NCBI RefSeq assembly: GCF_000299915.1
Contig: NZ_AMRI01000006.1
Span: 1 to 64,000 of the forward strand
Direction: 5' to 3'
DNA from: Gallaecimonas xiamenensis 3-C-1
GTDB lineage: Bacteria > Pseudomonadota > Gammaproteobacteria > Enterobacterales > Gallaecimonadaceae
DNA length: 64,000 nucleotides
The position numbers and the translations under genes were made by a program. Shown here piece after piece: positions 28,709-38,488 of the stretch. Numbering within the stretch: position 1 is the stretch's first letter; each line of letters starts with the position of its first letter. The notes beneath the pieces are model-generated. The model ran no database searches. It saw nothing but the letters and a program-made list of their open reading frames with translations, and had not been told where the DNA came from.

Positions 28709-30001
28709 TTAGTTCGCGTTGCTGCGACGAGGACCGCGGCCACGGCCACGGTTACCGCCGTTACCACCCCGGTTTTGGCCGGGACGGTCACGGCCGGCCC
28801 GGTGCAGGCGCAGCGGCGGCTTGAGATCGGTCAACAGGGCGTCACTGTTGTACTGGGTCACGGGGATCTCGTGGCCTATGTACTCTTCGATGGCCGGCAG
28901 GTTGAAGACGTACTCTTCGCAAGCCAGGCTTGCCGCGTGGCCGGAGGCGCCGGCCCGGCCGGTACGGCCGATGCGGTGTACGTAGTCTTCACAGTCGTCA
29001 GGCAGGTCGAAGTTGTAGACGTGGGTCACCGCCGGGATGTGCAGGCCACGGGCCGCCACGTCGGTGGCCACCAGGAAGTCCAGCTTGCCCTGGGTGAAGT
29101 CCTCGAGGATCTTCAGGCGCTTCTTCTGGGGCACGTCACCGGTCAACAGGCCAACGCGGTGGCCGTCGGCAGCCATGTGGCCCCAAACCCGCTCGCAGAC
29201 GATCTTGGTGTTGGCAAAGACGATGGCCCGCTCAGGCCAGTCTTCTTCAATCAGGGTCAGCAGCAGCTTGAACTTGTCTTCCTTGGAGGGATAGAACAGC
29301 TCTTCGGAAATGCGGGTACCGGTCTTCTGGGCCGGGTCTGCATTCACGTGTTTGGGCTCGTTCATATGTTCGTAGGCCAGTTCCTGCACCTTGAAGGACA
29401 GGGTGGCGGAGAACAGCAGATTCAAGCGCTGGTCCGGCGCCGGCATGCGCCTGAACAGGTAACGGATGTCCTTGATGAAGCCCAGATCGAACATCCGGTC
29501 CGCTTCATCCAGCACTACCACCTGGATGGCCTTGAGGTCAAAGACGCCCTGTTTGAAGTAGTCGATGATGCGGCCGGTGGTGCCGATCAGCACATCGATA
29601 CCGTCTTCCAGCTGTTTGCGTTGGCTATCGTAGCCTTCGCCGCCATAGATTAAGCCCATCGTAAAATTCGATGCCTCGGCCATGGCCACCGCATCCTTAT
29701 GGATCTGCACAGCCAATTCCCGGGTCGGCGCCATGATAATGGCACGGGGTTGTTGCGGCTTACGATCGGCGGAAGCGGGATTTGTTAACAGATGGTGGAA
29801 GGTGGCCGCCAGGAAGGCAATGGTCTTGCCGGTACCGGTTTGTGCTTGACCGGCAACGTCTTTTCCCTGAAGGGCGATGGGCAGGGACAGTGCCTGAATG
29901 GGCGTACAATTGTGAAAACCCTTCTCGGTAAGGGCATTCAGTACGGGCTCTGCCAGGCCAAGTTCTTCGAACTTGATTTCGGTTAAATGCGTCTTTGTCA
30001 T
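28709..30001 (-). CDS. rhlB: ATP-dependent RNA helicase RhlB (DEAD-box)
   Basis: The 430-aa degradosome helicase has the usual motif series: the Q motif region [15 protein letters not shown], motif I AQTGTGKT, Ia PTRELA, II DEAD, III SAT and [12 protein letters not shown]. The C-terminal tail is rich in Arg/Gly/Asn (about residues 395-430), as in RhlB proteins that bind RNA and RNase E. It is divergent from trxA and upstream of gppA, the conserved rhlB-gppA and trxA-rho arrangement. Confidence 0.96.
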   Translation of the reverse strand: MTKTHLTEIKFEELGLAEPVLNALTEKGFHNCTPIQALSLPIALQGKDVAGQAQTGTGKTIAFLAATFHHLLTNPASADRKPQQPRAIIMAPTRELAVQIHKDAVAMAEASNFTMGLIYGGEGYDSQRKQLEDGIDVLIGTTGRIIDYFKQGVFDLKAIQVVVLDEADRMFDLGFIKDIRYLFRRMPAPDQRLNLLFSATLSFKVQELAYEHMNEPKHVNADPAQKTGTRISEELFYPSKEDKFKLLLTLIEEDWPERAIVFANTKIVCERVWGHMAADGHRVGLLTGDVPQKKRLKILEDFTQGKLDFLVATDVAARGLHIPAVTHVYNFDLPDDCEDYVHRIGRTGRAGASGHAASLACEEYVFNLPAIEEYIGHEIPVTQYNSDALLTDLKPPLRLHRAGRDRPGQNRGGNGGNRGRGRGPRRSNAN

Positions 30002-30121
30002 AGGCTTCCAAGCATATCAGCTTCGGCTTGCAATAAGGAACAGATTCCTTTGAAATAGGTCCAGCTAGCGCCGAGGGCCACTGTAGTTCGCCCCGGTTTG
30101 CACCCACTTTTGGAGAAAGCC

Positions 30122-30448
30122 ATGAGCGATAAAATTGTTCACTTGAGCGACGACAGCTTCGAGACCGATGTTCTGCAAGCCCAAGGCCCTGTACTGGTCG
30201 ATTTCTGGGCTGAGTGGTGCGGTCCCTGCAAGATGATCGCCCCGGTGCTGGATGACGTGGCTGAAGAATATGCTGGTCGCCTCACCGTCGCCAAGCTGAA
30301 TATTGACCAAAACGGCGACACCCCGCCGAAATTCGGTATCCGCGGTATCCCCACCCTGCTGCTGTTCAAGAACGGCCAGATTGCCGCCACCAAGGTTGGT
30401 GCGCTGTCCAAGACCCAGCTCAAAGAGTTCCTGGACGCCAACATCTAA
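30122..30448 (+). CDS. trxA: Thioredoxin 1 (TrxA)
   Basis: The 108-aa cytoplasmic dithiol reductant carries the active site [17 protein letters not shown] and the cis-Pro loop [14 protein letters not shown]. The length equals E. coli TrxA plus the initiator Met. I use the ATG at 30122 ([13 protein letters not shown]), with GGAGAAAGCC upstream. Expressed monocistronically, with its own terminator before rho. Confidence 0.97.
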   Translation: MSDKIVHLSDDSFETDVLQAQGPVLVDFWAEWCGPCKMIAPVLDDVAEEYAGRLTVAKLNIDQNGDTPPKFGIRGIPTLLLFKNGQIAATKVGALSKTQLKEFLDANI

Positions 30449-30457
30449 AGCCGACCC

Positions 30458-30490
30458 ACAAGGCGCCACCCCGGCGCCTTGTTTGTTTTG
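30458..30490 (+). terminator. Rho-independent terminator after trxA
   Basis: ACAAGGCGCC / GGCGCCTTGT stem with an ACCCC-type loop and a T-rich end (TTGTTTTG). Confidence 0.85.
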
Positions 30491-30630
30491 TCAACGATTT
30501 TTCCTAGACGCCGTAGCGGTTCGCTGCTAACTTAGTCCCGTATTACTTCCCTTCATGCCCTTCCTGTGTTCACGCCGGGGCGTGATTTTTTCCCGTTTGA
30601 TATCAAAAACGTTTTAGACAACCCACCACT

Positions 30631-31896
30631 ATGAATCTTACCGAGTTGAAGAACACGCCAGTTTCTGAACTGGTAGCCCTGGCCGACCAGATGGGCCTGG
30701 AAAACATGGCGCGGGCGCGCAAGCAGGACATCATTTTTGCCATCCTCAAAGCCCACGCTAAGTCCGGTGAAGACATCTTCGGCGACGGTGTCCTTGAGAT
30801 ACTGCAAGATGGTTTCGGCTTTCTGCGCAGCGCGGACTCCTCTTATCTGGCCGGCCCCGATGACATTTATGTCTCCCCCAGCCAGATCCGCCGCTTCAAC
30901 CTGCGCACCGGTGATACCATCTCAGGTAAGATCCGGCCGCCCAAGGAAGGTGAACGTTACTTCGCCCTCCTCAAGGTCAGTGAGGTCAACTTCGACCGCC
31001 CCGAAAGCTCCCGCAACAAGATCCTCTTCGAAAACCTTACCCCCCTGCATGCCAACAGCCGCATGCGCATGGAGCGTGGTAACGGTTCTACCGAAGACAT
31101 CACCGCCCGGGTGCTGGACTTGGCGTCCCCTATCGGCAAGGGCCAGCGCGGCCTGATTGTGGCACCGCCCAAGGCCGGTAAGACCATACTGCTGCAGAAC
31201 ATTGCCCAGAGCATCACCTACAACCATCCCGAGGCTTCCCTCATCGTGCTGCTCATCGACGAGCGCCCCGAGGAAGTGACCGAGATGCAGCGCCTGGTCA
31301 AAGGCGAAGTGGTGGCCTCTACCTTCGACGAGCCAGCCAGCCGCCACGTCCAGGTAGCCGAGATGGTGATCGAAAAGGCCAAGCGCCTGGTCGAACACAA
31401 GAAAGACGTGGTGATCCTGCTGGACTCCATCACCCGTCTGGCCCGCGCCTACAACACTGTGGTACCCAGCTCCGGCAAGGTACTGACCGGTGGTGTGGAC
31501 GCCAACGCCCTGCACAAGCCCAAGCGCTTCTTCGGCGCCGCCCGTAACGTTGAGGAAGGCGGCAGCCTGACCATCATCGCCACCGCCCTTATCGACACCG
31601 GCTCCAAGATGGATGAAGTCATCTACGAAGAGTTCAAGGGCACCGGTAACATGGAACTGCACCTGTCCCGCAAGATCGCCGAGAAGCGTGTCTTCCCGGC
31701 CATCGACTTCAACCGTTCCGGTACCCGCCGCGAAGAGCTGCTGTGCCGCGAGGACGAGCTGCAGAAGATGTGGATCCTGCGCAAGATTTTGCACCCCATG
31801 GACGAAATCGCCGCCATGGAGTTCCTCATCGACAAGCTGTCCATGACCAAGACCAACGACGAGTTCTTCGACGCCATGAAGCGCTCCAAGAGCTAA
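30631..31896 (+). CDS. rho: Transcription termination factor Rho
   Basis: The 421-aa RNA-dependent hexameric ATPase has an N-terminal helix bundle ([19 protein letters not shown]), an RNA-binding cold-shock-like domain (DGFGFLRS), Walker A ([15 protein letters not shown]), Walker B ([17 protein letters not shown]), the Q-loop (TGGVDANAL) and the R-loop/secondary site ([17 protein letters not shown]). The 140-base leader between the trxA terminator and the start codon contains T-rich stretches. Rho is known to control its own gene through such a leader in E. coli, but I cannot show that here. Confidence 0.98.
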   Translation: MNLTELKNTPVSELVALADQMGLENMARARKQDIIFAILKAHAKSGEDIFGDGVLEILQDGFGFLRSADSSYLAGPDDIYVSPSQIRRFNLRTGDTISGKIRPPKEGERYFALLKVSEVNFDRPESSRNKILFENLTPLHANSRMRMERGNGSTEDITARVLDLASPIGKGQRGLIVAPPKAGKTILLQNIAQSITYNHPEASLIVLLIDERPEEVTEMQRLVKGEVVASTFDEPASRHVQVAEMVIEKAKRLVEHKKDVVILLDSITRLARAYNTVVPSSGKVLTGGVDANALHKPKRFFGAARNVEEGGSLTIIATALIDTGSKMDEVIYEEFKGTGNMELHLSRKIAEKRVFPAIDFNRSGTRREELLCREDELQKMWILRKILHPMDEIAAMEFLIDKLSMTKTNDEFFDAMKRSKS

Positions 31897-31910
31897 GCTC
31901 CGTTGCCTTG

Positions 31911-31942
31911 AAAAAACGGTCGCCCTGGCGGCCGTTTTTTTA
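31911..31942 (+). terminator. Rho-independent terminator after rho
   Basis: AAAAAACGG-TCGCC-CTG-GCGG-CCGTTTTTT stem-loop, starting 14 bases after the rho stop codon. Confidence 0.85.
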
Positions 31943-32048
31943 TGGCCAGGCCCCGTTTCGGCCGCCGGTCACCCGGGCCGGACCACCGGGCTGCCTTTGG
32001 CCGGCCAGACCGGTATAATGACGCCACTTCCACCGACCCAGGCGGCCA

Positions 32049-33521
32049 ATGAAATACCGGGACCTTCGCGACTTTATCGACCAGCTTGAAAAAATGGGCG
32101 AGCTCAAGCGCATCAAGCACCCCATCAGCCCCGATCTGGAAATGACCGAGATCGCCGACCGCACCCTGCGGGCCGGTGGCCCGGCCCTGCTGTTCGAAAA
32201 CCCCATAGGCCACAGCATGCCGGTGCTGGCCAACCTGTTCGGCACCCCCAAGCGGGTGGCGCTGGGCATGGGCCAGGAGGACGTTGGCGCCCTGCGCGAC
32301 GTGGGCAAGCTGCTGGCTTACCTCAAGGAACCCGAGCCTCCCAAGGGCTTCAAGGAACTCTGGGACAAGCTGCCGGTGTTCAAGCAGGTGCTGAACATGC
32401 CGGTCAAACGGCTCAAGTCCGCCCCCTGCCAAGAGCTGGTGCTGGAAGGGGACCAGGTCAACTTGGACGACATTCCCATCCAAAAATGCTGGCCGGACGA
32501 TGTGGCCCCCCTGATGACCTGGGGCCTGACCGTCACCCGTGGCCCCTACAAGCAGCGCCAGAATCTCGGTATCTACCGCCAGCAGAAGCTGGGCCGCAAC
32601 AAGCTGATCATGCGCTGGTTGTCCCACCGGGGCGGCGCCCTGGATTTTGCCGAATGGAAAGAAGCGCACCCCGGCGAGAAATTCCCGGTGGTGGTGGCCT
32701 TCGGCGCCGATCCGGCGACCATTCTCGGGGCCGTGACCCCGGTACCGGACACCCTGTCCGAATACGCCTTTGCCGGCCTGCTGCGGGGCAATAAGACCGA
32801 AGTGGTCAAGGCCCTGAGCTGCGACCTGGACGTACCGGCCAGCAGCGAGATTGTTCTGGAAGGCTACATAGACCCGGAAGAGACCCACATGGAAGGGCCC
32901 TTCGGCGACCACACCGGCTATTACAACGAGCAGGAACGGCACGCGGTATTCACCGTCACCCACATCAGCCGCCGCCAGGACGCCATCTACCACAGCACCT
33001 ACACCGGCCGGCCCCCCGATGAACCGGCGGTGCTGGGGGTGGCCCTGAACGAAGTGTTCGTGCCTATCTTGCAAAAGCAGTTCCCGGAAATCGTCGACTT
33101 CTACCTGCCCCCCGAAGGTTGCAGCTACCGCATGGCGGTGGTGACCATGAAGAAGCGCTACCCCGGCCACGCCAAGCGGGTGATGCTGGGGGTCTGGTCT
33201 TTCCTGCGCCAGTTCATGTACACCAAGTTCGTCATCGTCTGTGACGACGACATCGACGCCCGCAACTGGCAGGACGTGATCTGGGCCATCACCACCCGCA
33301 TGGACCCCAAGCGGGACACCGTCTTTATCGAGAACACCCCCATCGACTTCCTGGACTTTGCCTCCCCGGAAGCGGGGCTGGGGTCGAAAATGGGCCTGGA
33401 CGCCACCAACAAGTGGCCGGGCGAAGTGCACCGGGAATGGGGTAACCCCATCGTCAAGGACCCCGAGGTTGTCGCCCGTGTCGACGCCATCTGGGACCAG
33501 CTTGGCATCCTCGACAACTAA
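32049..33521 (+). CDS. ubiD: 3-octaprenyl-4-hydroxybenzoate decarboxylase UbiD
   Basis: The 490-aa prenylated-FMN-dependent decarboxylase acts in ubiquinone biosynthesis (E. coli UbiD 497). The opening [22 protein letters not shown] and internal blocks [33 protein letters not shown] and [11 protein letters not shown] are UbiD-specific. They include the acidic residues in the [10 protein letters not shown] segment that face the cofactor. Its UbiX partner, which makes prenyl-FMN, is not in the window. It lies just upstream of fre, a conserved pairing. Confidence 0.97.
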   Translation: MKYRDLRDFIDQLEKMGELKRIKHPISPDLEMTEIADRTLRAGGPALLFENPIGHSMPVLANLFGTPKRVALGMGQEDVGALRDVGKLLAYLKEPEPPKGFKELWDKLPVFKQVLNMPVKRLKSAPCQELVLEGDQVNLDDIPIQKCWPDDVAPLMTWGLTVTRGPYKQRQNLGIYRQQKLGRNKLIMRWLSHRGGALDFAEWKEAHPGEKFPVVVAFGADPATILGAVTPVPDTLSEYAFAGLLRGNKTEVVKALSCDLDVPASSEIVLEGYIDPEETHMEGPFGDHTGYYNEQERHAVFTVTHISRRQDAIYHSTYTGRPPDEPAVLGVALNEVFVPILQKQFPEIVDFYLPPEGCSYRMAVVTMKKRYPGHAKRVMLGVWSFLRQFMYTKFVIVCDDDIDARNWQDVIWAITTRMDPKRDTVFIENTPIDFLDFASPEAGLGSKMGLDATNKWPGEVHREWGNPIVKDPEVVARVDAIWDQLGILDN

Positions 33522-33530
33522 AGAGCTGTT

Positions 33531-34226
33531 ATGCAACGAATTCAATGCCGGGTGCAGGACGTGCGCCCCTTTACCGACACCGTCTACCATGTGCGCCTCG
33601 AAGCGCCGCAAGGGGTGGATTTTGCCGCCGGCCAATACCTCAAGGTGGTGTTGGCGGAAGACGACAAGCGCCCCTTCTCCATCGCCTCCCTGGCCGGTGA
33701 AGCCAGCCTGGAGCTGCACCTGGGCGCCTTCGGCCCCGACTCCTGGGCCATGCAGGTAGTGGAGCATTTTCGCAATAATGAGCTGGTGGAACTGGAACTG
33801 GCCGCCGGCCATGCCCAGCTGCGGGAAGACTCCACCCGGCCGCTGATCCTCATCGCCGGCGGCACCGGCTTTTCCTATGTGCGGGCCCTGGTGCGCCGCG
33901 CCCTGACCCTGGACCCGGCTCGGGACATCCAGCTGTTCTGGGGCGGCAAAACCCCCGACGCCCTCTACCTGCACGAAGAAATGCAGGCCCTGGCCCAGCA
34001 GCACCCGAGCCTGCGCTACATACCGGTGCTGGAAGACAAACCCGCCGGCTTTGCCGGTGAGCAGGGCCTGGTGGTAGACCTGGTCAAGGATATGAACCCG
34101 GATCTGTCCGGCTTCGACATCTATATCGCCGGCCGCTTCGAGATGGCGGCGGTCGCCAGGGATCTGTTCCTGGCCCATGGAGCAGTACGTGAAAACCTCT
34201 TCGGCGACGCTTACGCCTTTATTTGA
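33531..34226 (+). CDS. fre: NAD(P)H-flavin reductase Fre
   Basis: The 231-aa ferredoxin-reductase-fold enzyme reduces free flavins. The flavin-binding RPFSIAS motif, the pyridine-nucleotide motif LILIAGGTGFSYVRALV and the C-terminal DIYIAGRFEMA are visible, and the end FGDAYAFI is typical of Fre/LuxG. It starts 9 bases after ubiD, which it accompanies in many gammaproteobacteria. The following MFS gene starts inside its 3' end. Confidence 0.95.
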   Translation: MQRIQCRVQDVRPFTDTVYHVRLEAPQGVDFAAGQYLKVVLAEDDKRPFSIASLAGEASLELHLGAFGPDSWAMQVVEHFRNNELVELELAAGHAQLREDSTRPLILIAGGTGFSYVRALVRRALTLDPARDIQLFWGGKTPDALYLHEEMQALAQQHPSLRYIPVLEDKPAGFAGEQGLVVDLVKDMNPDLSGFDIYIAGRFEMAAVARDLFLAHGAVRENLFGDAYAFI

Positions 34227-35346
34227 TCTGCTGGCCCTGCTGCTGGTCGCCCTCAACCTGAGGCCGGCCCTGTCCAGCCTGGGGCCGGTGCTGCCGGAAC
34301 TGGGCCTGAGCGCCACCAGTGCCGGCTGGCTGACCACCCTGCCGGTGCTCTGCCTGGGCCTGTTTGCGCCCCTGGCGCCGCTGCTGTCGCGCCGCCTTGG
34401 CCTGGGCTGGGCGGTGCGCCTGGCCTTGCTGGCGATCCTCGGCGGCGTGCTGTTAAGGGGCCTGGGCAGCCCCTGGGCCCTGTTCCTGGGCATGACCCTG
34501 GCCGGGGCCGGCATCGGTGTGGCAGGGGTGTTGCTGCCCGGCATCGTCAAACGGGACTACCCGCGCCACGCCGGCCTGATGACAGGTTTTTACACCATGG
34601 CCCTGTGCCTGGGGGCAGCGGCCGCCGCCGGTACCATGGTGCCCCTGGCCAGGCTGCTGGATGCTCCCAGCCAGGCCCTGGCCTTCTGGGCCCTGCCCGC
34701 CGTACTGGCCCTGCTCGCCTGGCGCCGCCAGGACAAGGCCCAGCCCAACCTGCCGGCGGTAAGGCCCAAGCCCCTGTGGCACTCCTCCCTAGCCTGGCAA
34801 GTCACCCTCTATATGGGCTTGCAATCCTCCCTGGCCTATACCGTCTTCGCCTGGCTGCCCAGCATGCTGATCAGCTGCGGCCTGACTCCAGAACAGGCCG
34901 GCTGGCTCACTTCGGTATCGATCTTTATCCAGGCGCCGGCGGCGCTGCTGGCGCCGTCCTTGAGTCACCTCGGCCGTAACCAGAAGCTGCCGATACTGCT
35001 GGCCATGGGGCTGGTGTTGGCGGGGTTGATGTTGGTGCTGCTGGGTAGCCCGGCTTGGCTTTGGCCGGCGGGCATAGTGCTGGGCATGGGCCAGGGGGCC
35101 TCTTTTGGCCTGGCCCTGGCGCTGCTGGTGCTGCGCAGTGCCGACAGCCAGGTGGCGGCCCGCTTGTCGGGCATGGCCCAGGGGCTGGGTTATACCCTGG
35201 CGGCCCTGGGACCCTTGGCAGTGGGCGCCTGGCATGACGCCTTCGACAGTTGGACCTCGGTGGCGCCGCTGCTGGCCGCTATCGCCCTGGCCGCCACCCT
35301 GTTTGGGTTACTGGCCGGCCGCGACCGGCAGATCCACGGGGCTTAA
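34189..35346 (+). CDS. MFS transporter of the CynX/NimT family
   Basis: The 385-aa protein has 12 predicted membrane helices. LALLLVALNLRPALSSLGPVL is the family's N-terminal signature (CynX, NimT, YycB). I prefer the GTG at 34189 because GGAG sits six bases upstream; an ATG at 34177 lacks a ribosome binding site. Either start lies inside the end of fre, so translation is coupled. Known members export or import small anions or drugs (cyanate, 2-nitroimidazole), but no substrate can be assigned here. The stop overlaps the stop of the convergent AEC gene. Confidence 0.88.
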   Translation: MKTSSATLTPLFDLLALLLVALNLRPALSSLGPVLPELGLSATSAGWLTTLPVLCLGLFAPLAPLLSRRLGLGWAVRLALLAILGGVLLRGLGSPWALFLGMTLAGAGIGVAGVLLPGIVKRDYPRHAGLMTGFYTMALCLGAAAAAGTMVPLARLLDAPSQALAFWALPAVLALLAWRRQDKAQPNLPAVRPKPLWHSSLAWQVTLYMGLQSSLAYTVFAWLPSMLISCGLTPEQAGWLTSVSIFIQAPAALLAPSLSHLGRNQKLPILLAMGLVLAGLMLVLLGSPAWLWPAGIVLGMGQGASFGLALALLVLRSADSQVAARLSGMAQGLGYTLAALGPLAVGAWHDAFDSWTSVAPLLAAIALAATLFGLLAGRDRQIHGA

Positions 35347-36344
35347 AGCAGGCCGAACAGCCGCATCAGGAAGATACCGCCGGACAGGCTCAGCACCGAG
35401 CCCAGGGTAGAGGCGAGGATGATGTTGGCGGTGAGCTGGGCGTTGGCCCCCATGGCCCTGGCCATGACAAAGGCTGCCGCCGCCGTCGGCGAGCCCAGCA
35501 TCACAAACAGCAGGGCCACGTCCTGGCCGGCAAAGCCCAGGGCCCAGGCCAGCAAGCTGAACACCCCCGGCATCCACACCAACTTGACCAGGCTGGCCTG
35601 GGTGGCCAGCTTGGAGTCTGAGCGCAGATCTCTCAGGTTCAGGGTGGCCCCTATGGTCAGCAGCGCCAGGGGCAGCGTCATGCGCCCCAGGGATTCCCCC
35701 GCATCCACCACCACAGAGGGCAGCTCCAGCTCCATCAGCGACAGGGGTAACGCCAGCACCACCGCGATGATCAACGGGTTCTTACAGACGTTCTTGAAGG
35801 TGGCCAGCCAGTTCTGTTCGCGGCTGGACAGGGCCAGGATCGACAGCACGTTGAACATGGGAATGCCCAGGGCCAGCAGCACCGAGGCCCGGGCCAGGCC
35901 AGCATCGCCAAAGAGACTTATGGCCATGGCCAGGCCGATGATGCCGAAGTTGGAACGAAAGGCCCCCTGCACGAAGGCCCCCCTGTCTGCGTCCGCCAGG
36001 CCCTTGAGCTTGGCCCAGAAAGCACAGGCCAGGTAGGTACAGAGCACCGCCAGGGCGGTCAGGCCCATCAGTGGCAGGTCCAGCACCTGGCGGATATGGG
36101 TCTGGCTGATGGACATGAACACCAGGGTCGGCAGGCAGACCAGGAACACCAGGCGTGAACCGGTCTGGACGAAGGCTTCGTCCAGCAGCCTGGCCCGTTT
36201 CAGCAGTGCCCCCAGCAGTACCAGCAGGAAGATGGGCGCCACCATGCGGGTGGTGTAGAGCAGGGTATCCCAGTAGAGCGCCAGGCCCTGGAGTTGGTGA
36301 TTCATGGAGAAGTACTGCCGATGGAAGAAGGGCCGAGCCTCCAT
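35343..36344 (-). CDS. AEC-family (auxin efflux carrier-like) transporter
   Basis: The protein has up to 333 aa and about ten membrane helices: VAPIFLLVLLGALLKRARLLDEAF near the start, the central kinked helix region with GAFRSNFGIIGLAMA, and C-terminal MLGSPTAAAAFVMARAMG. These match the AEC/PIN-like group of organic-anion or malonate-type carriers. The start is uncertain: 36344 and 36305 are both ATG without a good ribosome binding site, and 36245 would match the shortest family members. Substrate unknown. Confidence 0.85.
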   Translation of the reverse strand: MEARPFFHRQYFSMNHQLQGLALYWDTLLYTTRMVAPIFLLVLLGALLKRARLLDEAFVQTGSRLVFLVCLPTLVFMSISQTHIRQVLDLPLMGLTALAVLCTYLACAFWAKLKGLADADRGAFVQGAFRSNFGIIGLAMAISLFGDAGLARASVLLALGIPMFNVLSILALSSREQNWLATFKNVCKNPLIIAVVLALPLSLMELELPSVVVDAGESLGRMTLPLALLTIGATLNLRDLRSDSKLATQASLVKLVWMPGVFSLLAWALGFAGQDVALLFVMLGSPTAAAAFVMARAMGANAQLTANIILASTLGSVLSLSGGIFLMRLFGLL

Positions 36345-36424
36345 CTAAGCGGCTTTGACAGACCAGCTCAAGGGATAAGCGCCGTACGGCAACTCTGGCC
36401 CCACCAAAGGTGCCAGCGCCAGGC

Positions 36425-36814
36425 TTAGCGGCCTACGGGCACCAACTGGATGCGGGCCGGGTCGGTCAGGTGGCGGCCATTGCGGCTCTTGTGAACGCGA
36501 TGGACAAATAACAGCTGGCCGCTGCCGTCGGTTACCCAGGCATTGAGCACGTATTGGCCCTTGGACTGGGCCAGGGCCGGTGGCAGGGACAAACGAAATG
36601 CCAATGGCCAATGGTCCGGTTCTAGCTCGGCCTTGGCCAGGGTATGGACTGGGCCGTCGGCGGTGGAGAACTGCTCCAGGGAAACGGTAACCCGGGCGCC
36701 GACCGGCAACTGGGCCCCTTCAGGCAGGATCAGAGTCCCGGCCAACCCCAAGGGGGCGGGGGCTGAGCAGGCGCAAAGCCAAAGGGCCAGCAGCAGGCCG
36801 GGTATTCTTGCCAT
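36425..36814 (-). CDS. Small lipoprotein, YbaY/YscW-like
   Basis: The 129-aa protein starts at the ATG at 36814 after GGAG. A lipoprotein signal ends in a Cys at about residue 14 (LWLCAC). It is followed by one beta-sandwich domain beginning LAGTLILPEGAQLPVGARVTVSLEQ and ending with FVHRVHKSRNGRHLTDPARI. That pattern matches the YbaY/YscW domain of single-domain outer-membrane lipoproteins. Function is unknown for most members. No partner genes are evident. Confidence 0.75.
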   Translation of the reverse strand: MARIPGLLLALWLCACSAPAPLGLAGTLILPEGAQLPVGARVTVSLEQFSTADGPVHTLAKAELEPDHWPLAFRLSLPPALAQSKGQYVLNAWVTDGSGQLLFVHRVHKSRNGRHLTDPARIQLVPVGR

Positions 36815-36876
36815 GGGAGCACTCCAAAGGGACAGGCGCACCCGAGCCTAGAGCCGGCACTGGAACCAGGGATGAA

Positions 36877-37281
36877 TCAGGGACGTGACTGCTGCTGATA
36901 GCAGCGCTGAATGGCTTCGCTGCGGCTCAAGGCACCGGGCAGGCGGCACTCGATCAGCACCCGCCGGCTCTTGTAGAGGGGTTTGTTGTCGCTGGGCAGG
37001 ATCACCACCACCAATTGGTAGGGTTGGCCGAGGAACCAGGCCTGCTGGGTCATCACCAGGCCTTCCTTGCCGTGCCACTGCACCTCGCTGACCAGAGGAT
37101 TGCGGTAGCGGGCGCCGGGGGCATTGATATTGGCAGGAGCCCGCTGGCGCAGCAGGTCCTGGATAAAACTGTCCTGGCTGCCATAGGCGATATCCGCAAA
37201 GCGGGACGACAACAGGGGTTCGGCCGCCTGGAGCATGGGGGCCAGGGCGACCAGGCAGCATAACCAGTATCTGAGCATCAT
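36877..37281 (-). CDS. Small exported protein, 134 aa, unknown
   Basis: Starts MMLRYWLCCLVALAPMLQAAEP with GGAGG directly upstream; either Met could be used. The signal peptide probably ends after LQA. The mature part has two cysteines near the C-terminus (LIECRLPG and QRCYQQQ) that could form a disulphide, and a WHGKEGLVMTQQAWFLG segment. I do not recognise the family. It sits between the hem operon terminator and the YbaY-like lipoprotein gene on the same strand. Confidence 0.7.
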   Translation of the reverse strand: MMLRYWLCCLVALAPMLQAAEPLLSSRFADIAYGSQDSFIQDLLRQRAPANINAPGARYRNPLVSEVQWHGKEGLVMTQQAWFLGQPYQLVVVILPSDNKPLYKSRRVLIECRLPGALSRSEAIQRCYQQQSRP

Positions 37282-37333
37282 GGCGCCTCCAACGTCTAAG
37301 AAAAGACTAGCGCAATCAACCGTTTTTGCCGGG

Positions 37334-37362
37334 CATAAAAAACCGGGGCCTTGGCCCCGGTG
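37334..37362 (-). terminator. Terminator of the hem operon
   Basis: Read on the minus strand, ACCGGGGCC-AA-GGCCCCGGT is followed by six T residues. It starts a few bases after the hemY stop codon. Confidence 0.9.
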
Positions 37363-37366
37363 TCAT

Positions 37367-38488
37367 TCAGGCGAGCTGGCGATACAGCTCTACAGCCCCT
37401 TTGTGGTCCCCCTGGCGAGCCAACACCTCGGCCAGGGCCTGACGCCACTGGCGTTCGTCCCGCAGGGCCAGGGCCGCTTCCAGGTAGCGCTGGCCTTCGC
37501 GCAGGTCTCCCTGCAGCAGGCTGAGCTGGCCCAGGGCGGCCAGCAAGGCCGGATCCCGGTCCCGCTTGTGGTGCCATTTGAGCAGTTGGCGCTGGGTGGC
37601 TCCCGCATCTTCATGGCCCACCAGTTGCGGTAACACTGCCAGCAGTGCCGGTGCCGGCTCCCGCTTGATGGCGCCCATCAGCAGTTCCAGGCCCTTGGCC
37701 TTGTCGCCGGCTTGGGCGTAACTGCTGGCCAACACCGCCAGTATCTCGGGGTTTTGGCGGCTGTGCCGGTCCAGCACCTGCTCCAGGCGGGACAGGCTGG
37801 CCAAGCCCTCTGAGGCCGCTACCTGGGCCCTGGCCTGGAAGGCGGGCAGGTAGTAGTGGTCCCTTTCCACGTCGCTCAGGCTGTCCAGGTGCGGCCAGAG
37901 CAGGGCCAGTTCCCCTTCGGCCAAGGCCAGACGAGCCGCCAACTGGTTGCCGGCCTTGCTGCTGCGCAGGCCGTCGGCCAGGGCGTCGAAGGCCTGGCGA
38001 GCCGCCGCCAGATCCCCCAGGTGCAGCAACATGGCCGGGGCTGCCAAGGGCTGCTCCAGCTCCGCCAGCAGGCGGTCGCGCTCGGCCTTGTCACCGGCCT
38101 TATGCTCGGCATAGGCCGCCGCCAGGCGCGGAAAGTCGGGCAGGGGGGCATGGGGAACAGCTGCCGCCAAGGCGGCGCCGGCTTGGCCATATTGGCCCTG
38201 CCAGAGCTGTTCCCAGGCCTTGGAGGCCTTCTTATGGGCACGGCGGCCACCACGGTCGGCAAACCAGCTGCGGGACGAACCAAAGGAGCGGGCCAGGCGG
38301 CGCACCAGCCAGTCCAGGCACCACACCAGCACCAGCAGTGCCAGCACCATAAAGGCCAGGCCCACCACCGAAGTTTCCAGGGTCCAGCGGCCCAGGGCCA
38401 CCAGCACATAACCGGTTTCCCCCATCAGCATGGGACCGGCCGCCAGGCCGGCGATCAGCAGGCCCAACAGGATAAGCAGCCGGATCAT
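37367..38488 (-). CDS. hemY: HemY, TPR protein of the haem biosynthesis operon
   Basis: The 373-aa inner-membrane protein (E. coli HemY 398) has two N-terminal membrane helices (about 1-20 and 40-62). A large tetratricopeptide-type helical domain (EILAVLASSYAQAGDKAKGLELL, DPALLAALGQLSLLQGDLREGQRYLEAAL by landmarks) follows. This is the gammaproteobacterial HemY, not the protoporphyrinogen oxidase of Bacillus. Its role is unclear. It overlaps the end of the hemD-hemX fusion in ATGA. Confidence 0.93.
   Translation of the reverse strand: MIRLLILLGLLIAGLAAGPMLMGETGYVLVALGRWTLETSVVGLAFMVLALLVLVWCLDWLVRRLARSFGSSRSWFADRGGRRAHKKASKAWEQLWQGQYGQAGAALAAAVPHAPLPDFPRLAAAYAEHKAGDKAERDRLLAELEQPLAAPAMLLHLGDLAAARQAFDALADGLRSSKAGNQLAARLALAEGELALLWPHLDSLSDVERDHYYLPAFQARAQVAASEGLASLSRLEQVLDRHSRQNPEILAVLASSYAQAGDKAKGLELLMGAIKREPAPALLAVLPQLVGHEDAGATQRQLLKWHHKRDRDPALLAALGQLSLLQGDLREGQRYLEAALALRDERQWRQALAEVLARQGDHKGAVELYRQLA

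Noticed and set aside
31893-34550. 885-codon open frame on the minus strand
   Set aside because: It spans ubiD, fre and the start of the MFS gene in antisense and shows no domain.
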